From contig JABDLD010000016.1 of the NCBI GenBank assembly GCA_013001885.1, positions 18,371 through 82,370 on the forward strand: DNA of 64,000 nucleotides. Direction: 5' to 3'. A program made the position numbers and the translations under genes. The notes beneath the pieces were generated by a model. It worked only from the letters and a program-made list of their open reading frames with translations, had not been told where the DNA came from and searched no databases. The stretch is from Lysobacterales bacterium. Lineage in GTDB: Bacteria; Pseudomonadota; Gammaproteobacteria; Xanthomonadales; SZUA-36. Shown here piece after piece: positions 31,149 through 38,940 of the stretch (its first letter is position 1; every line of letters starts with the position of its first letter).

Positions 31149-32060
31149 ATGACGGGCCGTTATCCAAAAATTCTGGATCAGCTGGGCCGCGGTTGTCCGG
31201 TGAAACTCGACCGCGTTGGCGGCGGCTGCATTGCCGATGCCCGGGTCGCCGTGTTCGCCGACGGCAGCCAGGTGTTTATCAAAACGCTGGAAAACGCGCC
31301 GGGAATGTTCGAATGCGAAGCAACCGGGCTGCGGGAACTTGCCAGGGCCGGTGCAATCCGCGTGCCGGAAGTGCTCGCGGTAGGCAACAACGCGCTGGTG
31401 CTGGAATTGATCAGATCAACGGCGCGGCGGCCGGACTTTTTTGAGTCTTTTGGTCGTGCTTTTGCCCATTTGCATCAATATCATGGTCCGGGCTGCGGCT
31501 TTTCCCAGGACAATTTCATTGGCTCCACGCCTCAGCACAACGCACCGCTGGCTGGTGATTGGGAATCTCTGAGCGGCCGTGCCGACGGCACTGACGACGG
31601 ATCTTCATGGCCCGGGTTCTTCCTGCAAAGACGTTTGCGGTTCCAGGTCCGCCTGGCGGCCGAACGCGGCCACGGTCAGGATCTGACGCGGTTGCTCGAT
31701 CGGGCAGAGGACCGAATAACCGGATTGCTGGGCGCCTCGACTGAGCCTCCCAGCCTGCTGCACGGCGACCTGTGGGGCGGGAATTTTATCGTCGATGAGA
31801 AAGGCGAAGCCTGCTTGATCGACCCCGCCGTATATTACGGTCATCGCGAGGCCGATCTGGCCATGACTCGGCTGTTCGGCGGGTTTGAACCCGCCTTTTA
31901 CCAGTCTTATTGTGAGGTTTCGCCGTTGCAACCGGGTCACGAGGAGCGCCTGCCGGTTTACCAGCTTTACCACCTGCTGAACCACCTGAATCTGTTTGGC
32001 GCCGCCTACTATTCTCAGTGTTCGCGGATTCTTCAGCGTTATTCTGAATCTTCAGGCTGA
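31149..32060 (+). CDS. fructosamine/ketosamine-3-kinase family protein
   Basis: 303 residues, aminoglycoside-phosphotransferase fold. Motifs: VKLDRVGGGCIADARVAVFA near the N-terminus, VFIKTLENAPGMFECEATGL (ATP-binding Lys), GRAFAHLHQYHGPGCGFSQD NFIGSTPQ (family-typical), the catalytic loop LLHGDLWGGNFIVDEKGEAC and metal site LIDPAVYYGHREADLAMTRL. Phosphorylation of the sugar C3 makes ketoamine adducts on proteins unstable and so reverses glycation. The ATG at 31149 lacks a clear ribosome binding site; a longer frame exists but would overlap the phosphatase gene. The last 22 bases overlap the 3' end of the convergent yceH-like gene. Confidence 0.88.
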   Translation: MTGRYPKILDQLGRGCPVKLDRVGGGCIADARVAVFADGSQVFIKTLENAPGMFECEATGLRELARAGAIRVPEVLAVGNNALVLELIRSTARRPDFFESFGRAFAHLHQYHGPGCGFSQDNFIGSTPQHNAPLAGDWESLSGRADGTDDGSSWPGFFLQRRLRFQVRLAAERGHGQDLTRLLDRAEDRITGLLGASTEPPSLLHGDLWGGNFIVDEKGEACLIDPAVYYGHREADLAMTRLFGGFEPAFYQSYCEVSPLQPGHEERLPVYQLYHLLNHLNLFGAAYYSQCSRILQRYSESSG

Positions 32061-32677
32061 AGTCGCGTCCTCAGCTGTTCAAGTTCCAGGCGCAGCAATT
32101 CCACAGCGTCTTCCAACGCATCCACCCGGCTTGATAGCCCGCCCGCGGAGGGCCGGCTGCCGGTGTAATCCGCGGGTTCAGGTACTTCAGGCTCGCCACA
32201 CAACAGATGGGCGTAGCGGATTTCTTTTTGCCCCGGCTGCCGCGGCAGCGCAGCCGCCAGTGGCGGTTCGTGCTCGGCGAGGCGCTGCAGAGTGTACTGC
32301 ACATCATCGAGGTCATCGAATTCAAACAGGCGGTGCGCATGGGTTTTCAGTTCACCCAGTGTCTGCGGGCCGCGCAGCATCAGCGGACACAACAGGGCAA
32401 GCCCCTTACTCTGCAGCCCCAGCGCTTTTCCGGCCTGGTGCTCGTACTTGGGAACCCGCGCGCCCCAGACTTCGGAGACCATTCCCAGAGACTCGAGCTC
32501 CCGCAAGGTATGGCCGATGTCGCCCTCGTTGTAGGCGGTGACGGGGTTTCGCGCCGTTTTCTGGTTACAGGCGTTTTTCAGGCTGTTCAGTGTCAGCGGG
32601 TATTGCTCGGGAGTCGTTTCTTTTTTTTCGATCAGGCAGCCAAGTACCCTTGCCTGCATGGTGGTCAATTCGTTCAT
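32039..32677 (-). CDS. DUF480 (YceH) family protein
   Basis: 212 residues from the ATG with AGGA 8 bases upstream. Two winged-helix-like halves: MNELTTMQARVLGCLIEKKE and TPEQYPLTLNSLKNACNQKT, then GLALLCPLMLRGPQTLGELK; a coiled segment (RVDALEDAVELLRLELEQLR) ends it. Closely follows the E. coli YceH pattern, whose function is not established. It overlaps the convergent kinase gene by 22 bases, and lies downstream of the outer-membrane barrel gene, with only 15 bases between them, so it may be read through from the Lol-like operon. Confidence 0.9.
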   Translation of the reverse strand: MNELTTMQARVLGCLIEKKETTPEQYPLTLNSLKNACNQKTARNPVTAYNEGDIGHTLRELESLGMVSEVWGARVPKYEHQAGKALGLQSKGLALLCPLMLRGPQTLGELKTHAHRLFEFDDLDDVQYTLQRLAEHEPPLAAALPRQPGQKEIRYAHLLCGEPEVPEPADYTGSRPSAGGLSSRVDALEDAVELLRLELEQLRTRLQPEDSE

Positions 32678-32692
32678 GCCCAATGTCCTTTG

Positions 32693-33979
32693 TCAGAAAT
32701 ACCACGCCAGCTGTATAAAAATACTGGCGCCCGTTGAGAAATAGAGGTCCTCGATAAATGATTCCGTGCCGCCGTACTCCGATCCGTCGGGGCCGACCGG
32801 GATATTCAGCGAGCCGAGAATCACCAGGTTCTGTTGCCAATTGTACTGCACCACCAGCTGGGCCAGCGCGGAGGGATCCTCCAGATTGATAAACAGATTG
32901 GGAGTCACCAGCAGCAGCGGATTCATTTCTACTGTCGCGGAAGCCGCGAGGTAGTTTCTTGCCAGCGTAAAAAGCTCGCCGCGCTCCAGCCGCCGCAGCA
33001 AGTCTGGATTGAGTATCAGGTCGTCGGGTGAATAGGCGCTGTTTTTCTGTCCGAACCCGTTGAAATAATATTCGATCAGGCCACTGACATTGCGCCCGGC
33101 CCAGATCCATGAATAGCTCAGACTTGTGGCCACGGAAAAAACATCATCGTTGTCCGTTCGGGTCCAGGTGAGATCGCCGCGCCAGATGGCGCCCCCGATG
33201 CTGGCGACACCTCCGGCGCCCAACACCAGGTCCCCGTAGTGTTCCGCTGCCAGCAGGTCGTATTCGTTCTGCCCCTGGAAACCGTGATATTTGAGCGCCG
33301 TTGAACGCTGGCCGGATTCGACATCGCCGGTCAGCGGGTCGCGGCGGATGACGGCGACGGCCTGGAGGTCATTGCCGTTGTCGAAAAGATACTGGCCGTA
33401 GAGCATGTCGTCGCCGGTTTTGTACTCCTTGTCGACCGCAGCCGGGTCGAAAGGATTGAATATGTCCATCGGCGTATAGATCATCCCGTTGCCCCAGCTG
33501 ATGGCCTGACGCCCAAATCGCAACACGGTGTGATCGGTTGTGTAGCCGATGCTCACGCGGTCCAGGCGGTGGATGAGCGCGGTTTTGCCGTCGCCTCCGG
33601 AAGAATAAGTCAGGTTCCACCAGCGCCTTTGGTCGCTTACGATGCCGCTGGGTCGTTGCGCGGAGTCGGGAAACCGCCGCGCCAGCTGCAGCGTGTCGGA
33701 ATAGCTTGCGATGAACTGGTAGTCCAGCTTGAAGTCCCAGCGGCTTTTTCGTGCGCTGAATTTCAGCCGGGCTTCGAGATTGGTGTCCGCTGCACCGGAT
33801 CCGAGATAAGGCTCGAAAATGCTGTTCCCGGGAACATCGATGTAAATGAACTGGTACTTGGTGTGGCCGCCGAAGTCGTAATCCGTTTGTGCTGCCACGG
33901 GCAGGATAACGGCACAAAGCAGCAACGCAAGGAACCCCCGTGAAAGCCGGGGCAGCGGCGGAGGCGTCCGGCGGCTCAT
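32693..33979 (-). CDS. outer-membrane beta-barrel protein of the Lol-like operon
   Basis: 428 residues from the ATG one base after the ATPase stop; a longer frame from 34009 would overlap that gene. Signal peptide GFLALLLCAVILPVAAQT (cleavage near residue 30). The mature part is a succession of alternating amphipathic strands (DFGGHTKYQFIYIDV, RLKFSARKSRWDFKLDYQFI, AASATVEMNPLLLVTPNLFI) and ends in FIQLAWYF, with the terminal Phe that marks proteins inserted by the BAM machinery. I do not recognise a named family. As the last gene of a transport operon it may be the outer-membrane receiver or channel for whatever the ABC/LolA-like parts carry. Confidence 0.75.
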   Translation of the reverse strand: MSRRTPPPLPRLSRGFLALLLCAVILPVAAQTDYDFGGHTKYQFIYIDVPGNSIFEPYLGSGAADTNLEARLKFSARKSRWDFKLDYQFIASYSDTLQLARRFPDSAQRPSGIVSDQRRWWNLTYSSGGDGKTALIHRLDRVSIGYTTDHTVLRFGRQAISWGNGMIYTPMDIFNPFDPAAVDKEYKTGDDMLYGQYLFDNGNDLQAVAVIRRDPLTGDVESGQRSTALKYHGFQGQNEYDLLAAEHYGDLVLGAGGVASIGGAIWRGDLTWTRTDNDDVFSVATSLSYSWIWAGRNVSGLIEYYFNGFGQKNSAYSPDDLILNPDLLRRLERGELFTLARNYLAASATVEMNPLLLVTPNLFINLEDPSALAQLVVQYNWQQNLVILGSLNIPVGPDGSEYGGTESFIEDLYFSTGASIFIQLAWYF

Positions 33980-33980
33980 C

Positions 33981-34673
33981 TCATTCCGGGGCCTGGCCCT
34001 GGTCGGCAATGACTCGGCCGTCCTGCATCTTGATCAGCCGGCCCGCGTAGCGCATGACGCGCTCGTCGTGGGTCGAGATGATGAAGGTCACCCCGTGGTG
34101 TTCATTCAGTTCCCGGAACAGTTCCATCAGGTGTTTGGCCGAGACGGAGTCGAGATTGGCGGTGGGTTCGTCAGCCAGCACCAGCTTGGGCTGGCTCACG
34201 ATGGCGCGGGCAACAGCAACCCGCTGCTGCTGCCCGCCGGAAAGCTGCGACGGACGGCGGTTTTCCATCCCCTCCAAACCAACCTCGCCAAGAATCGCCA
34301 TCGATTTATTTTTACGTTCTGCTGCCGGAACACCCTGCACCTGCATCACGAATTCGACGTTCTCGCGCGCAGTGAGTACCGGAATCAGGTTATAGGCCTG
34401 AAAAACGAAACCGATGTGGTGCAACCGCAAATCCGCCAGCGGGCCCTGGCCGAGCAGGTCGACCCGCTGACCGTCGATGCTGATTTGTCCGCTGTCGAGT
34501 TCATCCAGACCGCCGATCATGTTCAACAAGGTCGTCTTGCCGGAGCCCGAGGGGCCCGACAGGCAGACAAATGAACCCTGCTTGATGTCGAGCGAGACAT
34601 GGTCAAGTGCTTTGATCACGGCGTCGCCCTGCTGGTAGTTTTTACACAGTTCAACACATTTTATTTCGGCCAT
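33981..34673 (-). CDS. LolD/MacB-type ABC transporter ATPase
   Basis: 230 residues. Walker A GPSGSGKTTLLNMIGG (about residues 38-53), Q-loop IGFVFQAYNLIPVLTARENV, signature QLSGGQQQRVAVARAIVSQP, Walker B KLVLADEPTANLD, H-loop TFIISTHDERVM. This is the LolD/FtsE/MacB branch, whose members drive mechanotransmission by FtsX-like permeases without moving substrate through the membrane. AAGGA lies 7 bases before the ATG; the two permease genes precede it. A LolD identity in the strict sense is unlikely because the neighbours differ from the usual lolCDE locus. Confidence 0.92.
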   Translation of the reverse strand: MAEIKCVELCKNYQQGDAVIKALDHVSLDIKQGSFVCLSGPSGSGKTTLLNMIGGLDELDSGQISIDGQRVDLLGQGPLADLRLHHIGFVFQAYNLIPVLTARENVEFVMQVQGVPAAERKNKSMAILGEVGLEGMENRRPSQLSGGQQQRVAVARAIVSQPKLVLADEPTANLDSVSAKHLMELFRELNEHHGVTFIISTHDERVMRYAGRLIKMQDGRVIADQGQAPE

Positions 34674-34683
34674 ATCCGATCCT

Positions 34684-35928
34684 TCAGGTTTTTGCGATGG
34701 CTTCGACCGGGCGGTACTGTGAGGCCCGCCAGGCGGGCAGCAAGCTGGTCAGTATGCCCAGGAGAACAACAACAACGTTCGCCAGAACGATGTCATTGAG
34801 GTAGAGCGACGGGTAGAGAACGCTGGATACACCCATCATCTCCATCCCTTCGGCAACGACGGTCAGATCTATACCGTCCCGGATGGGTAGTATGCTGGCG
34901 ACGGCCAACAGGTTTCCGGCCAGCAAACCCAGCAGCAGCAGTAACACGGATTCCAGCAGAACCTGGTAACGAATGGCTGACGGTTTCATGCCGAGCGCCT
35001 GCATCAGCCCGAATTCACGCACCCGCTCAAACACCGCCATCATCAGCGTGTTGACCAGGCCAAAACTCAGGGCCAGGAAAATAACGATCACCCAAACGAG
35101 CACGAAACCGTCCATCACGCCAAGCATCAGACCCAGATAGGTGTCCAGTTCAGTCCAGGCTTTGACGTCAAGGTCTCCTCCAGCGGCAGTACGCACCTGC
35201 CGCAGCAAAGGATCCGCATTACGATAGTTGCGGCCGGTGATCGCGATTTCTGAAACACGGGCGTCCATCTTCAGCAGCGACTGAACGGTGGACCGGCCGG
35301 CATAGATGTAGTTCTCCTCCAATGCCGCCAGCTTGCCCTTGTACACACCGACAATGCGAAATCCACGGTCGGCTATCTCGTTGCCGGTATCCTGGCTCAT
35401 CACCACGATGCGCTTGCCCAGATCGGTTTCGAGGCGTTCCAGCAGCTTGCGGCCGATGACCAGTCCGTTGTCGTCCGTACCCTCCAGAAAACGGCCTTCC
35501 ACGATACTTCCGGGGTCGAAGCCGAGAACAATTTCGCCGGCCGGATCGACGCCCAGCAGCGTCACTCCGCGACTGTCGCGTTCACTTGAGATCATCGCGG
35601 GCACTCGGATCCGGGTGGTCCAGCCGGTCGACGGCGGACTCTCCAGCGCTTGCAGCAGCACCTGATTGGGCGGCTCCAGGCTGTTTTCAACACTGGGGTC
35701 ATCGCGGTAGTCCGGGTGATGTATCTGGACCAGACCGGGCAGCGCGTCGATGCCGTCCTCGATCATCTGGTCTACCATGCCGCGCATCAGCGCCGTCATG
35801 AAGATCATTGCCCACACACCCACCGTGATGGCCAGCAACATGATCAGCGTACGCCGGTGATTTCGCCACAGATTGCGCCACGCCATGCGCGCCATGGCGC
35901 CCAGCGGCAGCCGGTTGGCGGAGGCCAT
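34684..35928 (-). CDS. FtsX/LolE-like ABC permease 2
   Basis: 414 residues. Cytoplasmic N-terminus MARMAWRNLWRNHRRTLIML, TM1 (LLAITVGVWAMIFMTALMRG), a periplasmic domain of roughly 230 residues (MacB-type: FDPGSIVEGRFLEGTDDNGL, VIGRKLLERLETDLGKRIVV), then three TM segments (GFVLVWVIVIFLALSFGLVN, a middle one in ESVLLLLLGLLAGNLLAVAS, and VVVLLGILTSLLPAW). The FtsX signature VFERVREFGLMQALGMKPSA follows TM2. The ATG overlaps the stop of permease 1 (TGATG). Differs clearly from permease 1, as LolC does from LolE, suggesting a heterodimer. Confidence 0.88.
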   Translation of the reverse strand: MASANRLPLGAMARMAWRNLWRNHRRTLIMLLAITVGVWAMIFMTALMRGMVDQMIEDGIDALPGLVQIHHPDYRDDPSVENSLEPPNQVLLQALESPPSTGWTTRIRVPAMISSERDSRGVTLLGVDPAGEIVLGFDPGSIVEGRFLEGTDDNGLVIGRKLLERLETDLGKRIVVMSQDTGNEIADRGFRIVGVYKGKLAALEENYIYAGRSTVQSLLKMDARVSEIAITGRNYRNADPLLRQVRTAAGGDLDVKAWTELDTYLGLMLGVMDGFVLVWVIVIFLALSFGLVNTLMMAVFERVREFGLMQALGMKPSAIRYQVLLESVLLLLLGLLAGNLLAVASILPIRDGIDLTVVAEGMEMMGVSSVLYPSLYLNDIVLANVVVVLLGILTSLLPAWRASQYRPVEAIAKT

Positions 35929-37154
35929 CAGGCGGCCCTCATCGCGTCCACCGGCTGCAGGCGAAACAGGCGCAATGCAGGGTAGATCGAGGCCAGCAGG
36001 CAGAACAGAAAGACCACGACCGGTCCAAGCAGCATGGAAAACGGGGTGACGCTCGGGTACATCTTACCGGGCAGGTTGAATTTGGCCGCGACTTCGTCCA
36101 TACCGGGGTAGGAAAAGCCTACCGTGTTGAAATACGCAGCGACCAGCCAACCCAGAAACAGGCCGATTACCAGTCCGATGAAGGCCATCATGGCCGTTTC
36201 CAGCATGATAAGCCCGGCCAGTTTGCGCGGCTTGATACCCAGCGCCGTGATGACGCCGAACTCCTTCGTCCGTTCGAGCACCGCCATCAATTGCGTGTTC
36301 AATACGCTGAAAGCCACCAGGACGATCAATACGCCGTACATGAACCATGCGCTGGAAAGATCGGCCTGGATTGCCTGTTTAAGACCGGGGTGCAGACGGG
36401 TCCAGTCAAGCAACAGCAAATCTTCGTGATCTTTCAATGCCTGCGCCGCCTGGTTGAGCTCCGGTGTCACCTGGTCCAAAGCACTGACGGAAAAAGCGAC
36501 CGTATTGCCGTGGTCGCCCATCGAAAACATCTCCTGGAAATACTTCAGCGGGATTTCTGCGAAGCTGCGATCCATGTCCGGCAGGCCGGAGTTGAAGATT
36601 CCGCGAACCGTCAGAATACCGGCGGCGAAAGAGCCGTCACGTCCGCTGCCGAGCAGCGTGATTTCATCGCCCACACCCACCTTCAGGTTCCTGGCCATCA
36701 CGCTGCCGATGACGATCTCGGCGGCCCCGGGGTCGTCCAGAAACGCCCCCTTGGTGACAAGGCCGGGCAGGGTGGATACGCCCGGCTCGAATTCCGGCTG
36801 AACCCCGATGACCTGGATGCCGAATGAACGCTGGTCGCTGGAGGCCAGCGCAAACGCTGCGGCGCGCGCGGCGATCTTCGTATCAGGCATTCGCAGGCGC
36901 AGGTCCTGTGCCAGGGCGCCGATGGCGTCAATACTGAGCCTCAGCTTCGGATTGTCGTTGTAGCCGGCACGCTGCGCCTGAAAATGCCCGCTGAAGGCCT
37001 GCAGCGTGTTATTGATCATCATGTCATAGGAACCGAACTGCAGCGAGATCATGAAGACCAGCAGGACGTTGGAAAAAATCATCGCCGTGGCCGTCAGCCA
37101 GGTACGGCGCTTTTGCCGCCACAGGTTGCGCCAGGCCAGGCGAAGATTCAGCAT
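35928..37154 (-). CDS. FtsX/LolC-like ABC permease 1
   Basis: 408 residues from the ATG overlapping the LolA-like stop by one base; the longer frame adds unlikely sequence. N-terminus MLNLRLAWRNLWRQKRRTWL, TM1 with ATAMIFSNVLLVFMISLQFG, periplasmic domain with GIQVIGVQPEFEPGVSTLPG and VIGSVMARNLKVGVGDEITL, TM2 MYGVLIVLVAFSVLNTQLMA followed by the signature VLERTKEFGVITALGIKPRK, TM3 ETAMMAFIGLVIGLFLGWLV, and TM4 LLGPVVVFLFCLLASIYPAL. Same topology as LolC and LolE (TM, large periplasmic loop, three TMs). In the operon it directly follows the LolA-like carrier, the partner to which LolC hands lipoproteins in E. coli. Confidence 0.88.
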   Translation of the reverse strand: MLNLRLAWRNLWRQKRRTWLTATAMIFSNVLLVFMISLQFGSYDMMINNTLQAFSGHFQAQRAGYNDNPKLRLSIDAIGALAQDLRLRMPDTKIAARAAAFALASSDQRSFGIQVIGVQPEFEPGVSTLPGLVTKGAFLDDPGAAEIVIGSVMARNLKVGVGDEITLLGSGRDGSFAAGILTVRGIFNSGLPDMDRSFAEIPLKYFQEMFSMGDHGNTVAFSVSALDQVTPELNQAAQALKDHEDLLLLDWTRLHPGLKQAIQADLSSAWFMYGVLIVLVAFSVLNTQLMAVLERTKEFGVITALGIKPRKLAGLIMLETAMMAFIGLVIGLFLGWLVAAYFNTVGFSYPGMDEVAAKFNLPGKMYPSVTPFSMLLGPVVVFLFCLLASIYPALRLFRLQPVDAMRAA

Positions 37155-37900
37155 CACTGTCTGGGATTCCGAAGATTCGACAGGGTGAACAGGCTGTCGG
37201 CCAACTCCAGGTCGAACTCGATTGAGTTCGCGGTCAGTTGCGTCCACTCATCGAGCGTGTCGACCTTGCCCATCCGCATCACCTTGGCAACGGGGCGGCC
37301 GCCCATTTCCTCTATTTCCAGCGTTTTCATGGATTTCACCAGGATGCCGTCCTGGTCCCAGAACTGCTGCTCGATCAGCACGAAGTCGTCCCGCACGATG
37401 AGGATTTCCTTGCCCCAGACCACGGCGGCATCCTCGTGCGGGACGGACTGAATCGTGTAGTGCAGATGTCCGTCACGTTCCTCGGTGCCGAGCAGTTCGT
37501 GATCGTACTGGTCGATAATGTCGGTGGACTTGCTGATGTCCTTGTTGGAAAAATCGCTGCCCATCCAGCTTTGCGACATCATCGATGAGGGGATCTTGAT
37601 GATGCGGTTTATCCGCGGCGTGAACGTCCACATGCTGTTGTCGTTCAGCAAGGTGCCGTTACCGGCGTCCTTCCTGGGCTCGATCACACGCACCAGCGAG
37701 AGCTTGTCTCCCTTGCTCCATGAAATCATGGTCATGGACCGCTCCCAATCGGGCCGGTGGATGGTCATTGTCATGTTGGAGTGGGATGTCATTCCGCGCC
37801 AGTGGTCCATGGCTTGTCGGACCAGTTGGGCGGCATCGGTGACCTGTGAGTGAACGGGGTTGAGAACGAGAATGCCAAGCAGTGCTATGAGCGTACGCAT
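37154..37900 (-). CDS. LolA-like periplasmic carrier protein
   Basis: 248 residues. Signal peptide MRTLIALLGILVLNPVHSQ, no lipobox, so probably soluble in the periplasm. The mature part has the open-barrel pattern of COG2834 outer-membrane lipoprotein-sorting proteins: TMTIHRPDWERSMTMISWSK, NSMWTFTPRINRIIKIPSSM, DQYDHELLGTEERDGHLHYT, ILIVRDDFVLIEQQFWDQDG and KSMKTLEIEEMGGRPVAKVM. A GAGG ribosome binding site precedes the ATG. It heads the operon and is divergent, by only 39 bases, from the 5'-nucleotidase gene. The cargo could be lipoprotein or another lipid; the housekeeping lolA must be elsewhere. Confidence 0.85.
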   Translation of the reverse strand: MRTLIALLGILVLNPVHSQVTDAAQLVRQAMDHWRGMTSHSNMTMTIHRPDWERSMTMISWSKGDKLSLVRVIEPRKDAGNGTLLNDNSMWTFTPRINRIIKIPSSMMSQSWMGSDFSNKDISKSTDIIDQYDHELLGTEERDGHLHYTIQSVPHEDAAVVWGKEILIVRDDFVLIEQQFWDQDGILVKSMKTLEIEEMGGRPVAKVMRMGKVDTLDEWTQLTANSIEFDLELADSLFTLSNLRNPRQ

Positions 37901-37903
37901 GTT

Positions 37904-37932
37904 TTCACCTCTTCAACTACCTAGCGTACAAT
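37904..37932 (+). promoter_or_regulatory. candidate promoter giving a leaderless 5'-nucleotidase mRNA
   Basis: TTCACC (37904-37909), a 17-base spacer and TACAAT (37927-37932). The expected start of transcription, 37939-37940, falls on the A of the ATG, and no Shine-Dalgarno sequence is present before it. Confidence 0.4.
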
Positions 37933-37939
37933 TTGATGC

Positions 37940-38866
37940 ATGAAAGAACCAGTTGTCAGGTCAATTGCGACAGGGACCGATGAAGGCATGCTCGTTATCG
38001 GAATCTCGTCCCGGGCTCTGTTCGATCTCGGCCAGAGCCACGCAGTCTTTGAATCGAGCGGATTGCAGGCCTATTCGGAATACCAGATGGAGCGGGAAGA
38101 CCGGTTTTTGAAACCCGGTGTCGCGTTTCCGCTGGCGAAGAAATTACTGGCGCTGAATGAAGATGATGTCGGCCATCCGGGAGTGGAGGTGATCTTGCTG
38201 TCGCGCAACAGCGCCGATACCGGGCTCAGAATTTTCAATTCGATTGAACATTACGGACTTAAAATCGAGCGCGCCGCGTTCACCGGTGGAGAGAGCCCGT
38301 ACAAGTACATGGAGGCTTACGGCGCCCACCTGTTGCTCTCCACCAATGCCGGTGACGTGCGCAAGGCGCTGGAAAAGGACTACGCGGCAGCCACCATCCT
38401 GCCCGGCAGTGCCAGTAGCCGGGACAGCGGGCAATTGAGGATTGCTTTTGACGGCGACGCGGTTATTTTCGGTGATGAAGCGGAGCGGATTTACCAGGAA
38501 CGCGGACTGGAAGCTTTTTCCGACAGCGAACGGGAGTCGGCCGGGCACCCGCTGTCGGGCGGGCCTTTCAAACCCGTACTCGAGGCTTTGCATAAAATTC
38601 AGTCGGCCTACCCGATCGAAAACAACCCGATCCGCACGGCCCTGATCACCGCGCGCTCGGCGCCGGCGCACAAACGCGTGGTGCTGACGCTGAGGGAGTG
38701 GGGGATCAGGATCGACGAAGCCCTGTTCCTGGGTGGCCGTTCAAAAGGTGAATTCCTGAAAACCTTCGGCGCGGACATCTTTTTCGATGACCAGCAGGTC
38801 CACATCGATTCCGCAAGGCCACATGTTACGTCAGCGCATGTACCCTCCGGCGTCACCAACGAGTAA
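37940..38866 (+). CDS. cytosolic 5'-nucleotidase, cN-I family
   Basis: Dephosphorylates nucleoside monophosphates. 308 residues. The family pattern, also known from animal cN-I enzymes, is present: LVIGISSRALFDLGQSHAVF, KPGVAFPLAKKLLALNEDDV, EVILLSRNSADTGLRIFNSI, and the metal-binding LRIAFDGDAVIFGDEAERIY, then TARSAPAHKRVVLTLREWGI and GGRSKGEFLKTFGADIFFDD. A later ATG at 37988 (MLVIGIS) would give the compact bacterial N-terminus but has no better ribosome site. Divergent from the Lol-like operon. Probably part of nucleotide-pool control; substrate preference unknown. Confidence 0.88.
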   Translation: MKEPVVRSIATGTDEGMLVIGISSRALFDLGQSHAVFESSGLQAYSEYQMEREDRFLKPGVAFPLAKKLLALNEDDVGHPGVEVILLSRNSADTGLRIFNSIEHYGLKIERAAFTGGESPYKYMEAYGAHLLLSTNAGDVRKALEKDYAAATILPGSASSRDSGQLRIAFDGDAVIFGDEAERIYQERGLEAFSDSERESAGHPLSGGPFKPVLEALHKIQSAYPIENNPIRTALITARSAPAHKRVVLTLREWGIRIDEALFLGGRSKGEFLKTFGADIFFDDQQVHIDSARPHVTSAHVPSGVTNE

Positions 38867-38940
38867 AATACGCAGATAAACATTGTTCCGTTTCGTTCAC
38901 GCCCTCGGGGCGTTCACAGAAAAATTTACTGGAGTGCCAG

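Noticed and set aside
38899..38913. Hairpin ACGCCC-TCG-GGGCGT before gcdH
   Set aside because: Six pairs with no T-tract behind it; it does not look like a terminator, and no regulatory meaning can be supported.
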